Source: Ilyonectria destructans
Taxonomy: Eukaryota > Ascomycota > Sordariomycetes > Hypocreales > Nectriaceae
Direction: 5' to 3'
Assembly (NCBI GenBank): GCA_020740775.1
Contig: JAHEWK010000014.1
Location: 1,984,001-2,048,000, forward strand
Length of the DNA: 64,000 bases
The position numbers and the translations under genes were made by a program. Shown piece by piece: positions 1-11,589 of this stretch; the first letter of the stretch is position 1, and every line of letters begins with the position of its first letter. The notes beneath the pieces are model-generated. The model ran no database searches. It was not told where the DNA came from and saw nothing but the letters and a program-made list of their open reading frames with translations.

Positions 1-1620
1 TGTCCAGAACTTACCATGAAAGAACAGTTCATACCGACGATTCGCATGTCCGGTTGCGAAAACAAGTCCGCGAGGAGGCAAGCTGTATATCTCTTTTCAA
101 CAAAAACGATGCAACGCCTTGTCCCGAGGTCGACGAATGCTTCTCGTAGGATTTCAAATAGTCGTTTGACCTTGGGTGATAGGTTATTTGATCTCGGTTC
201 AATTGATTCCAACTCATAGTCGTCAATCACCTTCTGAACAGTCTGAATCGCCTCCGCAGCTCTCTCAGCTTGTGTTGATGCAAAGTGGTTTGCAAAATCT
301 CTGCCCGTCCTGGCTGCGAGACGAGCCGCTTCAGTGTCGGTAATGAGAAGTTTCCAATACCGGTCGGCACACCAACGTCCGAGAGAGGAAGATGCTTCCT
401 TGGTGAACTCAAGCGGTGACCAGAATTGGGCATTGTGGGCTATCTGTTCAGAAATGCGGTTCCACAGCTCGGTGACGGAGTCTCCAGGGCACTCCAGTCG
501 AGCGTACGTCTCTTTAGTTTCCACGACTTTCTGTCTATGGGCGTAGGAATTGGCCATGACTTCGTCGGACAGCGTTGCAATCTCGCTGCACAGCATACTC
601 TCCAGTTCAGCAGCTGCCACTTTGACATCTTTCGTCTGACAGTCCACGGGCGATGCTGTCATGCCCAAGACTCGGGGTCGATCTTGACCTTCGCGGATGT
701 AGTGGTTCTTGATGATTCGAGCGTACGGATGGTTCTTTTTGGCATGGTGAGCTTCGTCGAAGATGAGCAAGTTGATCTGGTTCATCCTGATGAAGCCGTT
801 GGAGAGACAGTCGAGAAGGATCTGCGCAGTGCATACGACAACCATGTTTTCGTCAAACTGCTTATCCCAGAACTCTTTGGTCTTCATCAGTCCCGTCATG
901 TCGCCGAAGAACTTGGTCATCGGGTGCTCTAGGTTGCAGTTGAGGACGGCAAACTGCTGGAAGCAAAGTGCCACCTTGTCAACCAGGAAGAAAGAGGCTT
1001 TCTTGTGTTTTCCAACGGCACGATCTTCCAGCTCTTGGTCCAGAGTGTGCCTCAGAAGAAGAGCCGCGATGAGTGTCTTGCCAGAACCTAGAAATGTTAG
1101 AAAGGCAGCAATCTGGAAGCAGAGACATACCAGTGTCCAGCACCACAATAGTGTTCTTCGTCTTGGCCCGCTCAAACAACTCGGTCTGGTATTCTCGGGG
1201 AGTCCCAATGATCTTCTTGTCCTCGCTCTCCTTGACCAAATAGGCCACCGACTGGTGTACGAGGTCCTGGGCAGCTTTTGCTGAGTTCTTTGTGACTTCG
1301 CGCTGATTCTTGGTGATCCATGATTGGAAGGCGGCAGTGTCGAGACGCTTCTTTTCGGTTATCATCCGCGGTCGCTCTGGATTGACTGTCAGGCGGTAGG
1401 CGTCGTCTTCGTCGTCGGATTCAACGTACTCGGGCTCGTTTTCGGGATGATCAACGGCTTTGGCTTCGTTTGTCGGGGATGGCATGGTTTCGTCGCAGCT
1501 TGGAGGTGTTTTGTCCTTGAGCTCGGTTTCAATGAGGTCGTGCGGACGTTTGAGCGAGTCTTTCTTCGGCATTGGATTGGTTTGTCGTGTGGGCGACAGG
1601 CAAATGAGGTCGTCTTCCAT
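1..1620 (-). CDS. dcl1: Dicer-like protein 1, N-terminal helicase part (cut by window edge)
   Basis: RNase III-family Dicer that cuts double-stranded RNA into small RNAs for quelling and antiviral silencing. Exons are 1131..1620 and <1..1087; the 43-nt intron 1088..1130 (GTATGT donor, CTAAC branch, TAG acceptor) interrupts the ATP-binding loop. About 525 residues are visible: an acidic N-terminus, the P-loop GSGKT near residues 164-168, the DEAH box near 274-277 followed by HAKKNHPYA, then a TASPVD motif, and at the left edge the start of the second helicase lobe (CIVFVEKRYTA). DUF283, PAZ and RNase III domains must lie beyond position 1. The long acidic N-terminal extension and the DEAHHAKK-type box fit fungal DCL1 better than DCL2; this paralogue call is inference. 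It is the first of four genes read leftward. Confidence 0.85.
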
Positions 1621-2452
1621 CGTGTCGTTGGAGCCTTGCTCAGTGGATTCAGTGCGAGGTGATTGAAAGGGAGTACCTGTTAGGTAAATGTCGTCGTAGA
1701 GTCTCCAATATCAATCTCGGCCTTTGAACCGAGGCGAGGTTGACGAGTTTGTGATGCGGGATGAGGGAGAGGTGTGCTCAGTCCCGCGCGCGCAGAGAAT
1801 GGGCAGGTGGCAGGCAGGTGTGAGCAAACACACAATCACCGCAATGCGCTCATCACATGATCCTTTATTTCGCACGCAATTAATTTGCCTAACAAAAGAG
1901 CAAGCATATCTAATTACCACCTATCTTAGTTGTGTACCTAGCGGCTAGCCGCAGTGGTGCCAACCGTCCAGCAAACAACCTCAACTCCACAAGAGGCCGA
2001 CTACCGCCTGGTATCACAGGATTATCTTTGTCCTCTCTAGAGTTAAGGTTGTGATGTAATTTCCTGTCAGTTTCCTATTCAACTGGAATTTTCCTATCTT
2101 GCTCCTACTCTGCCGTGGTTGGATCTTGTCGGGACACTACATCAGGTCTACAATTCACCACAGTCCAAACACCCAACCTTTTGCACGGGTTCAAAACTCA
2201 ATCGACCTTCATTACTATTAATATTTTCCAATGAGGTCTAACTCAAGTGTCCCTTGCACCTGCATGCGTATTGTCTCATTGGTGACATTACCATAGACCA
2301 AGACCAAGACCTCGTCCCTCAGCACTGCCGACTGAAGCAACTCTATCAAGCAAGATGTTGACATTGTATGCGGGAATCCAACGCTCAATTATAATCACAG
2401 CAAACCATAAAGCAAGAAGCAAGAAAGAGAGTGTCGGTTGTTGCGGATATGC
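1621..2452. other. intergenic, dcl1 promoter side
   Basis: Lies between the dcl1 start and the stop of the next gene, both on the minus strand. It should hold the dcl1 promoter and the 3' end of the neighbour. The stretch about 1850-2240 is visibly richer in A+T than the flanking exons. No coding frame looks real. Confidence 0.5.
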
Positions 2453-5373
2453 CTAAACATCATTCGGGGCATCAGGCATGGGCATGTCGCTTCCCTCAAT
2501 TTTGGGAGTTGCCCGACTATCCCCTTCTACCTCTCCTTCAATACTCTTATCCGCCACCTCATTCAAAGAAAAGAGAGCTTCTTCGGCTTGCTCCGCATAT
2601 AGAGCCATGTCGGCGCACCCCGCAAACTTGGCGTGTTTGGCATCCTGCGCTACACGACCCTTTTGGTGGTTTTCAACTCCGGCAAACTCTTTCTTCAGCT
2701 GTTGAAACACCTCGAATTGCTTGGCTAGATCCGACGAGGTTATTGTGGTCTTCTTTGGCGACTGAACGATGCGGTCGGCCCTCTCTGCGAAATGAGCCTT
2801 GACGGAGATGGCGGCAAAGGTGGCGTCGTCGGCGGACCAAGCGTAAAAGGCTTGATCGGCGCGAGCAAGAGAACTGGCGAGCGGGGTGTTTCGAAACATC
2901 CCAAAGAGAGGTTCGTTCTTGACTGGAGTTGTCGGGGTGAATGGCACTTTTCCCGTGCTCGATGGTTGACCGTTTTCTGAAGAGCCTTGTTGGCTCTTGG
3001 GAGCAGAAACGATTTTGATCCGACTTGGCGGCGATTTCTTCTGTCCTCTTCCATTTGACCGTTGAGAACCGGATGGTGTGAAGCAAGTTGATGTACCCGC
3101 CTTGGCTGACGGGTCTCGATTGTTTCCCTTCTTTCTCTGTCCACCAGAAGATTTCCTGGGCGTCTTCTTCTTCGTCTCTTTGGGTTGGTAGTCGGAGTCA
3201 CTCTCCGTTACCTTGGGAGCAAAGTCGCAAGGTTCATAGTCGTCATCTGGTCCCCAGATCGATTGGCTTTTGCTCTGTTGACCTTTCCCGGTCACATTCG
3301 CGGGAGGCCGTTTGGGGGTTCCTGGAAACTTGTTGCTGAGAAGATTGCGAAGCTGGTCCGGTGCAACGGGCTTGGGCCGTTGTATGGATTTGGCTGATCC
3401 GTTGTCTTGGTGCTGGGGATTCGGCTGGGCAAGTACCGACGACTTAATCGAGTTGTATCCAGCCGAAACAGCATCTACAATTGTGGATGCCAGACGCCGT
3501 CGATCTAATCTCTCCGACAGCTTGAAGAGGGAGCCTTCTACGTCGGGAAGCGAGTCTTGCGAAGCGTAGGTCGGCGGAGGGAGATGAGCAGTGAGTGCTC
3601 CTGAGCGTCGCTTGCCGTTACCGCCCTCGTTCGTCGCCAAGTCTGGCTGATCTTCGTCGACTGGAGTCAGCTTTGTTGGCCGCGTTGGTTGAAGTAGCAC
3701 TCGTTTCTCTGATGGAGTGGGCTGCTTTAGGTACGTTGGACGAGCTGGTTTCGCCTGCACAGGCACAACAACCTTGATCTCCTGGTCGAGTTCCCTCTCA
3801 TCACCATCAAGAGATTTTGGTGCTTCTGTAGGGACCTGTCGGGTGCGAAACGACGTTGCTTTTCTGAATGGCCTCATAGGCCTGTTTTCTTCAACCAAAG
3901 TGGTCGCAAGAGCGCCGCTGATGTGTTGGAAGCCTTGTGGAAACTGGCGATGTATGGCATGGCGTAGTTCCATACTCTCCTTTGGAGTGGGACCCCGGCG
4001 AATCTCGCCCGAGGGCCCTGGAGTAGGGCGGAGAATTGAGAGCTCCCGGCGCTGCCAATCTTGGTTTATCGCTGAGTTCAGGACGCCGTCAATTCCTGTG
4101 TCGATAATCGAGACTCGCTCCGGACGCGACGCATCTTTGTCTTGTTCCTCACGCGGCGGCAGTCTACCCTTGAGCGTCCCTAGGAACGGACTTCCAGGTC
4201 GTTTCGGTGGAACTTCTGCTTGTGAAGAAACGTGATTTCTGACAGCGTCCAAGTCAATCCATCCCCTCCGGGCAGCATTGTTGATGACCTTGTTGTCCAA
4301 ACAGTCCTGCAGAATGTCCCACTCAATTGTCAACGACAAAAAGTCCAACCTCCCCGCCTTGATCCAACCTCTAAGTTCGGAAATGTAGTCTTTGAGCCCG
4401 CGAGCGCGCAAAAATGCACAGCCGAGTTCGATATCCAGCTGTGAAACCTGGTCGGTGCTCAGCAGGGGACGGTTCTCGTGAATCAGGTTGACGACGCTTG
4501 TTTTCGTTTCGACGGCGTGCATGAAGAGGTCTTGCCAGGGGATCTTGGTGACGTGTTGTTCATAGATCTGCCACTGTAGGTACTCGGTGGTGTAAACGGC
4601 GACGAACTCGTGGACTTGTGGGCTTGTGAGGCGGAGGAGCATGGACACGGTCTTGGCGAAGCGGTTGGTGCCATTGAGGATCTTGATGATGATCCATCTG
4701 ACGCCTGGGTTCAGGTCCTCCCAGACAATAGGGCGGGGTTCCTCTATCACGGAAGGCATGTCTCGGGGAGAGAGTGAAGGTGTATGGCAGTTGTGACTCT
4801 TCACGAGGTCAACCTCCGAGTCGGAGTCCCAGTCGACCATGTCGGAGTTGAAAACGGCGCTCACAATATCCTTCTCCACGTAAGTGAGTCCGTGGGCGGA
4901 GAGCTTCGTGTCGAGAGGGTGAGCTTGTGGATGCATGCAGCCCTGAACATCTGAGAGTCTAATCATGCCGAACCTTCTTCCAAGATCGTGGTGGTCGCAC
5001 TCGGAGGATTCTGGTGTTGTTAGCAGAGCGACGCGCCGTGATGGCTTCACATACCAGAACTGTCCGGACTCATCAGACCGCCATCGTATCTTGGAGATGG
5101 GATATAGAATTGGTTTACATAACTCAGTTCCCGCTCATCGTTCTCCTTGTCAGAGTCCGTTTGTGAGATCTCAGCAGGCTGAGTGACCTCAACGGCCGGC
5201 GCATCCCCCCCTGGATCGGCAGCAGGTCGCGATGGTAGGTCTTGTGAGAGCTGAGACGGCAGGAAACCAGCAACATCCATCGGTTGGAATTGAGAGTCGC
5301 AATAGGGTCCTTTCCCGGGGGCTGTAGATGGTTGATGGTCGGGGGTTGACCCAGGAGGGCGCGAAGTGTCCAT
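2453..5373 (-). CDS. unrecognised 958-aa protein, two exons
   Basis: I do not recognise this protein. Exon 1 is 5055..5373 and exon 2 is 2453..5010, joined across a 44-nt intron (5011..5054; GTATGT donor, CTAAC branch, CAG acceptor) with phase preserved, giving 958 aa. The first 100 residues are Pro/Asp-rich and look disordered. Roughly residues 150-330 look folded, with many Trp, Leu and Ile. The rest is long, low-complexity, Pro/Ser/Lys-rich sequence with basic clusters (for example KETKKKTPRK), which suggests a nuclear protein. A final 130-residue segment is rich in Ala and Phe and likely helical (LAKQFEVFQQLKKEFAGVEN). No signal peptide or membrane span is seen. It sits just upstream of dcl1 in the same direction, but nothing links the two functionally. 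Confidence 0.75.
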
Positions 5374-6249
5374 TTTGTCGAGTTGTTTGGTTGCGTAACG
5401 CGAGAGCGTGACAATATGTTGAGACGGTCTGGAATTAAAAGTGAATTCTTGTGAAAGAGAGCATGAGAGAGCATTTCAAAGAGACGAGAGCGTAATAGTG
5501 CGACATGCAACGGCCGGATGTTGTGTGGTTCAGGACCAAGAACAAGACAGCGACGCGTCAGGGAATCAGAGATGTTTGTATGCGGCGCGCATGTGGACAG
5601 ATGAAAGGAGTTGGGGCAGTGAATGGCAACGGCGGCGTTGCCTAGATCAACGGTTGTTGACGACGAGTTGACTGTGAATCAAGGTCGGCTCAAGTCAGTA
5701 TTCACCTCCAGATCTCGAGAGATAAACACTCATTTCGTGCTCGAGCATAGATGTAAGAGTAAATGGATTGAAGAAACATTGTTTCTGATTGCAAGGGGTA
5801 GTTGTAGTTGACGTTGTGGTGCGGCCATCAACTCGTCATGGAAGCCCTAAACATCGTGAGCTGAATGTTTGGGTTAATCATAGGGTGAAATATCCAGACA
5901 CCAAGGGGGATGAGTTCGGTTCAAAGGTAAAGGAACTACAATTAACTACTGCTACAGAGTAGTTAGCAAATTGCATGACAAAAGCTCTCCAAGAATGCTC
6001 GTGTTATTATCTGTATCTTGGTCTAGCAACCAGTTCCCCCGACTCCGAGAGTTCCTTTTCTCATACCTCAGATCCAGTAATCTGAATGGCGGGAGTCTAT
6101 CAATACAGGGTATCTAAACAAAACCACACGTAAACCATACGCCCAATAACGAAACCTCTAATATATGAAAGCAAGCCAATACCAAATTCCGTGTTTCTCT
6201 GCGCCACATTGTACCCGGCCAAAGTGTCTCGTCACTCACACCTGATTCC
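5374..6249. other. intergenic, nothing recognised
   Basis: Holds the upstream region of the 958-aa gene and the 3' side of the phosphatase-like gene. Short open frames on both strands lack motifs or splice partners. Confidence 0.5.
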
Positions 6250-7233
6250 CTACATATGATCCAAGAAAGGCGCAAACGCATCTCGCCCCTCGAATCGATC
6301 CCGATCAGTCACGAGCCCATTCCCAGCGTCAAAAACATCCTCTTCCATGTCCATGACTTCGTCAATTTGCCGCTTCGCTTGTGGAGCGCTCGGAAAGGCA
6401 TCAGACCCTGATGGCACAGCAGACCGCGACAGTGCAACCTGAGACCGTGCACGGAGGATGTCTTCCCACGACTGGAGCTTTCGCTTGACGTCCTCGTCAA
6501 AGCAGCAGCAGAACCGCTGGATGCAGATGAACTGCAGCGTCGTGATCATGTCCTTGCCAAACACCGCCATGATGTAGGCTGCGGCAATGGCCGCGGACCG
6601 GTCGTTGCCCGTCTCGCAGGTGATGAGGACCTTGCCTCGGCGGAACGACGAAGGTTCGACGATCATGTGGCCATCCTGGTTCTTGCCCTGGGCCTGGCTG
6701 TGGTAAACGGCGAGGAGGTGGTTGTTGATGGCAGAGACGGTGCTGGAAAACTCGCTGATCATGTGGTGAGGCCCCTCAATGTCGGTGTAGTGGACCTGGA
6801 AGCCCAGAACCTGGGCTGCCTTTTCGACGCTCATGAGCGGTGTGCCCGTCATGCGGACGTCGCGGGCGACAATGACCATGGTGATGCCCTCGCGCTGCAG
6901 AAAGGAGAGGTCACGGGCCACGCTATTCGGGCCCAGAAAGAGAAAGTCCAGCAGCGGCTGGGCCTCGCGGCGCTGTTCGTAGGCCCAGTCGGCTGCGCGG
7001 TCGGTGGCAACCTGGGTGACGTTCTGGGTGATGATGTCGAGGTCACGGCTGGTCAACTGGCTGGAGTCGACGTCCGCATACGACGGCATCAGTCCAAGGG
7101 TCCCATCGCCCGAGATGGCCATGCCCGTGGGGGGGATGTGGATGAAGGGCGGGCTCGGCGGACGACGGGTGTAGGGCGCCGCGGGCATCGCATTGTTGGC
7201 GATGGAGGACTGGTAGATGGATTCTGCGTCCAT
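6250..7233 (-). CDS. dual-specificity-phosphatase-like protein
   Basis: A 327-aa protein with a C-terminal half like dual-specificity/STYX phosphatases. The active-site loop CETGNDRS has Cys206, Gly209 and Arg212 in the family spacing C-x2-G-x2-R-S. The His that usually precedes the Cys is Thr. A candidate general acid is Asp151 (HYTDIEG). So the catalytic Cys and Arg are kept and activity is possible, although the loop is atypical. The N-terminal 60 residues are Pro-rich. The frame stays open upstream to 7521, but I chose the ATG at 7233 because it has an ACCCATGG context and a TATAAAG lies about 200 nt upstream inside that open extension. A start at 7521 (423 aa) is the alternative. The substrate is unknown; a role in mRNA or growth control, as for STYX relatives, would be guesswork. 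Confidence 0.7.
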   Translation of the reverse strand: MDAESIYQSSIANNAMPAAPYTRRPPSPPFIHIPPTGMAISGDGTLGLMPSYADVDSSQLTSRDLDIITQNVTQVATDRAADWAYEQRREAQPLLDFLFLGPNSVARDLSFLQREGITMVIVARDVRMTGTPLMSVEKAAQVLGFQVHYTDIEGPHHMISEFSSTVSAINNHLLAVYHSQAQGKNQDGHMIVEPSSFRRGKVLITCETGNDRSAAIAAAYIMAVFGKDMITTLQFICIQRFCCCFDEDVKRKLQSWEDILRARSQVALSRSAVPSGSDAFPSAPQAKRQIDEVMDMEEDVFDAGNGLVTDRDRFEGRDAFAPFLDHM

Positions 7234-7427
7234 GGGTGCAACTGGCTCCAGCACGGGCGATGAACCGATGGATGTGGTGTGGTTTCTCTGATGAGGAGAT
7301 GGTGATGCCGCAGCAGGAGAGCGCTGAAGGACGATTCTGTTGTGGGTGCGAGTAGAGGTGAAGTTGAAAGTGGGAGTGGGAGCCTGGCCGCCTGGAAGCT
7401 GTTGGTCCCAACGTTGGACGGCCCAAG

Positions 7428-7434
7428 CTTTATA
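7428..7434 (-). promoter_or_regulatory. TATA box upstream of the phosphatase-like gene
   Basis: TATAAAG on the minus strand, about 195-200 nt before the ATG at 7233. It supports the shorter protein start. Confidence 0.45.
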
Positions 7435-7521
7435 GGGCGGGGCAGCGCTGTCGGTGACGGGCAGGGGTTGGTAGCCCCAAATGCGGATCATTCCGGCCCC
7501 TGTCAATGTACCTAAACCCAA

Positions 7522-8088
7522 ACCCCCGTGGGCGTTTTCAGGGGTTTTGGTGGCTGCCCGTTGGTCCCGCCCTGGAGCTCAGGTTGCATCGGTCTGCACA
7601 TGGTGATGTTTGTCACTGAACCTGGTCGATTCATCCAGATAACCAGGGATGCGTATTGTCCTACATTTGTTTGTTGGCTAGATGTCAATCTGTCCGTCAC
7701 AAGTTTGTCAATCTGACAGTCACGAGTGGGTGCAATACTGAGACATCCTCATTGTTCAAGTGCTGATTGGGTTGAGCAAGCCCACTACTTTGCAAATTAA
7801 ACAATCAGTCAAACAAGACAAAATGTTGGAGAGAATATGTTCCTCGGACAGATGCACCTATGCCTCGTCCTATCCTATAGTACAAAATAGTGGCACACTA
7901 TGATGGGTCTACAATTACATTCAGGATATCCAATCCTAGTCTATCAATATTTTTACAGTCATCGGACCCTCACCAAACGCCATGCAGTACATGTATCGTG
8001 CCGTTCGTTGACATCTCCTTCTCTTCAAGCTCATACAAAATCCTCACGAGCGTTTGGGATGCCGTTCAAGAGTACCCATTCCATCTCC
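7522..8088. other. intergenic between SUV3 and the phosphatase-like gene
   Basis: No supported gene. It contains the 3' side of SUV3 and distal upstream sequence of the phosphatase-like gene; the 7700-7960 part is AT-rich. Confidence 0.5.
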
Positions 8089-10411
8089 TTACCCAACTGG
8101 GGCATAGCGTACCGCCTGGTCGTGAGCCGGGGTCAAGTCCCCGTCCGCCTCGATCTCCTCCATAGCGCGCTTTGTACTCATCCGTGCATGTACCCGGAGC
8201 CGCTTGGACTTTCGCTGGTACTCGAGATCCTCGTCGGTAAAGTCCAGCCTCTCCAGCGTCTCAACCAGTCGCTGCTCAACCAGCGACCGCACATGGAACG
8301 CTAGCGCTTGGCTTCTGAACATGCCCGAGTATCGATAAGACAGCCAGACGTACTGGTTGATGGAGACGTGGAGGGACTCCAGCATGTAGAGGTAATCTTG
8401 TGGGGAGCCGCTGAAATCCTTCTGCTGCACGTCCAAGGACTCTAGGGGAATCTCCTTGATGTTGAGTAAGTCTCCGTTCTCGTTTTTGGAAATAATGGTC
8501 GCAAGGGCGCGTAGCACCGCAATCGACTGGTCGGCTCGGACCGACACGGGTACGTGGCAGAGAGTCAGTCGGTCGTAGATGGTTAGCGGAATGTCTTGGA
8601 TGGCGTCGGATATCTCTAAAACGTCGGTCGGGACACTGAGGAGGAATTTATTGCCGACAGAGGCCAGCTCTCGAATGCGCATCAGGATGAATGACAAGGG
8701 CGTGCCGCGGGGAAAGTAGGTCGCGAAGCGCTCTATCACAGCCGCCGGGGGGTTGATGTAGGCGGCCTCGAGGTCATCAGCTGGAGAATCAAAGGCTCTG
8801 TGAATACTCCTCAAATCCGCTTGGTCCATGGCGGTGACGTATCCAATCTTTTGCTCTTCAACTTCGCCTTCGGGGGTAGATTCCGTGGCGTTCCTGGCCG
8901 TCCGGTACCGTCCAGCGCGGCCACCAATCTGTTTTAGCTCGGGAAAGGTGAGGAGTCGGTGCTGGCTCCCGTCAAATTTTGTGACGGATTCAAGGACAAC
9001 TCGTCGGATCTCGAGGTTCAAGCCCATGCCAATGGCGTCGCTTGCCACAATGTAATCGTAGTCGTTGTCCGGGTCGTTGAACAGCGCAGCCTGTTGGACG
9101 CGCACCTCGGGGGGCAGCGAACCGTAGATGATGGCACAGCGCCGGCCGGTGTGCTTCTCGATGCTTCGCTTCAAGGCGTGTAGATTAAGTCGGCTAAAGG
9201 CGACAATGGCGTCGCCCTTCTCGAGCTTGTTATAATCACCGTTAATCGCAGTATCCATGGCTTCGAGTGGGCTTAGTCGCTCGTATCGGTGTACGATACA
9301 TTCATCTCCAATGAGGGCGCAAAGTGACTGGAGAAGCTTGACAGTACGCTCCTCGCCACACACGTGGACTTCCTTAGCCTGGACACCCAGCAGAGCCGAG
9401 GTCCAAGCCGAACCACGATCGGCATCTCCAATCATCTGAATCTCGTCGATAACAGCAACGTCGAACTTTTCGTTGAGAGGCGTCATTTCCACTGTACAGC
9501 TTGAGAAGAATTGATCGGTATTCTCTGGGATCCGTACTTCCTCTCCGGTTAGGAGAGCGCAAGGCACGCCCTTGGCCGTGAGTCGCTGGTAGACTTCGGT
9601 GGCAAGGAGCCGAAGAGGTCCAGCGTAGACACCTCGTTTCGAGTTCTCCAGTGCCTGGAGGGCTCGGTATGTCTTGCCTGAGTTGGTGGGCCCGACGTGA
9701 ACGTGAACGGTACGTTGCATGGCTCGCGTGGCGGGAAACCACTCGTGGGGAAATCTGAAATCGAGCAAGCGCTTGTGACTCTCCTCCAGTCCTTTAGAAA
9801 AGCGCTGTCGGATTAGGAACGACTGGAATGAGTACTGAATCTCGTTGGAGAGACCCTTGAGATCCTTTAGGATAAAGGCATCACGGAGGTTCCAGAACAG
9901 AGGGTTCCTGTCTCTTCGAGTGATGTTTTGCTCCGCTAATGCAAAAGCTTGGTCCAGGACGTCCATAAAGAGGGAGGCCTGTCGGTTGAGCTCATCCTCG
10001 CCAGCGCCAGCAAGGGACACATCAGACGAATTGAACTGCTTCAGAACGCCCTGGAAGCGCGCCAACACGGTAGATCGGAACACAGCATGGCGGCCGGTGT
10101 ACTTTTTCTTGTCGTTCAGACGCAGGCGTGATTTGGGATCATGGCCTTTGCTCACCTGGACTTGTAAGTACTTGGAAGTGATGAACTGGAGGTGTGCTTA
10201 CAGAACTGGCTCGCGAACGACTAGAGACTTTTGAGCGCTTATTGGGCTTGTTGCTTGCTGCTAAAGTCTCAGTAATCGATGGCTTCCCATTCTCAGAGCT
10301 TGTTTCGGCAAATTTGACGCTGGCCCATAGTCGTGGCGTCGTTGAAAGAGATCGTTGAGATGCTGGGTGAAGGGCGGCTCGCACAACACTAGCTCGGAGC
10401 AGAAATCTCAT
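8089..10411 (-). CDS. SUV3: mitochondrial ATP-dependent RNA helicase SUV3
   Basis: DExH-type RNA helicase of the mitochondrial degradosome, which unwinds RNA for turnover and intron processing in the matrix. Exon 1 is 10202..10411 and exon 2 is 8089..10155; intron 10156..10201 is 46 nt. The spliced protein is 758 aa. Exon 1 encodes an Arg/Ser-rich presequence (MRFLLRASVVRAALHP) with no acidic residues in the first 30, as expected for mitochondrial import. Motifs: Walker A GPTNSGKT near 225-232, motif II DEIQ near 307-310, and QIGGRAGR near 481-486, followed by the SUV3 C-terminal helical region (SIAVLRAL and downstream). Length matches fungal orthologues. It is divergent from the R-SNARE gene with 397 nt between the two start codons. 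Confidence 0.93.
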
Positions 10412-10808
10412 GACAAACGCCTTCCGACCACGTGTAACATGCTCTCCGGCAATTAAACACGCAAATTTTCAGTTAAAAGAGACCGGTTCGATCTCAAAGT
10501 TCATACCGGCTGTCTTTGAATATTTGCCGTGACGGATCAAGGCGTAGCTAAAATTTCTAGAAGCCGGATCATCAATTTAGCCGACCCCAGACGCGTTGAA
10601 TCTTGCCCGGATCCGCCAAGTGGGGCTTCACGCAGATGACGCCGAGACTGAGCTCAGAGCGTCATTGTACATCAAGCTACTGTCGACATCTCCCTCGCTC
10701 AACGTTTTCATCTGTGAATCGCCTCAACGTCGTCAGTCGCATCAACTCTCAAGCTATAAACACCTGCTCTCGCGTCGCTGGACGATCGAAACCACTTAAT
10801 CCGCAGCC
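10412..10808. other. bidirectional promoter, SUV3 / R-SNARE
   Basis: A 397-nt spacer between two divergent start codons. No clear TATA box is seen. It probably carries both promoters and 5' leaders. Confidence 0.5.
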
Positions 10809-11589
10809 ATGGCGTCCTCGTCAACTCCCACAACTCCCCTTCTCTAGTGAGTCGCCTGTTGCCTACCTGGAGTGCGATGGATGCGCGGAGCGATTGCGAG
10901 ATGTGGCTAACGTGGACAACAGCTCCTGCATCGCGCACAATACGACCATCCTTTCAGAATGCACCACATCCGCCTCGTCCCAGACCTCGTCCCTGGCGTC
11001 CCTGATCCTTCCGAAGATTGACCACAGCGAGTCGCAGAAGCTGACGTACACCCATGGCCAACACCAAATCCACTACATCGCCGAAGCGCCCTCAGAGCAC
11101 CCCGGATCGCCCTCGGCCGGCGGCCTGACCTTTCTCGTTATTGCCGACTCGGCCCTCGGCCGCCGGGTCCCCTTTGGCTTCCTGTTCGAGATCCGCAAGC
11201 GCTTCTTCCAGCAGTTCCCGGAAAACAGCGACTTCAACGACATGCCCAACTACGGCGCGGCGTCCTACAACTCGGAGCTCAAGGGCCTCATGGTCGAGTA
11301 CGGCACGACGACCGGCGGCCGCGACGATGCGATTGGCAATGCTCAGCGCGAGATTAACGATGTTAGAGGCATCATGACCAAGAACATCGAGAGCTTGCTG
11401 GAGCGAGGAGAGCGCCTGGATCTGCTCGTTGACAAGACGGACCGGCTGGGAGGCAGCTCGCGCGAGTTCCGGGTTCGCAGCCGAGGGCTGAAGCGCAAGA
11501 TGTGGTGGAAGAACATCAAGCTGATGGCTCTTCTGGCGCTGGTTTTGTTCCTGATCATCATGGCCATTGTCATTGCGATCAAGAACTGA
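10809..11589 (+). CDS. nyv1: longin R-SNARE, VAMP7/Nyv1-type
   Basis: Vesicle or vacuolar R-SNARE for membrane fusion, probably at the vacuole. Exons 10809..10846 and 10923..11589 give 234 aa; the 76-nt intron has a GTGAGT donor, a GCTAAC branch and a CAG acceptor. Order: an N-terminal longin-like domain to about residue 130, a SNARE motif of about 150-200 with the zero-layer Arg near residue 174 in ERGERLDLL, a basic juxtamembrane stretch (KRKMWWKNIK), and one C-terminal membrane anchor near 213-232 with only a few residues after it. This layout is that of VAMP7 rather than of a short synaptobrevin. Naming it after yeast Nyv1 is inference, since yeast Nyv1 is itself divergent. The TF gene lies 1.7 kb downstream in the same direction. 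Confidence 0.88.

Noticed and set aside
9..15. GTAAGT on the minus strand near the left edge as a second dcl1 donor
   Set aside because: The reading frame continues open through it (MNCSFMVSSG), so an intron is not required.
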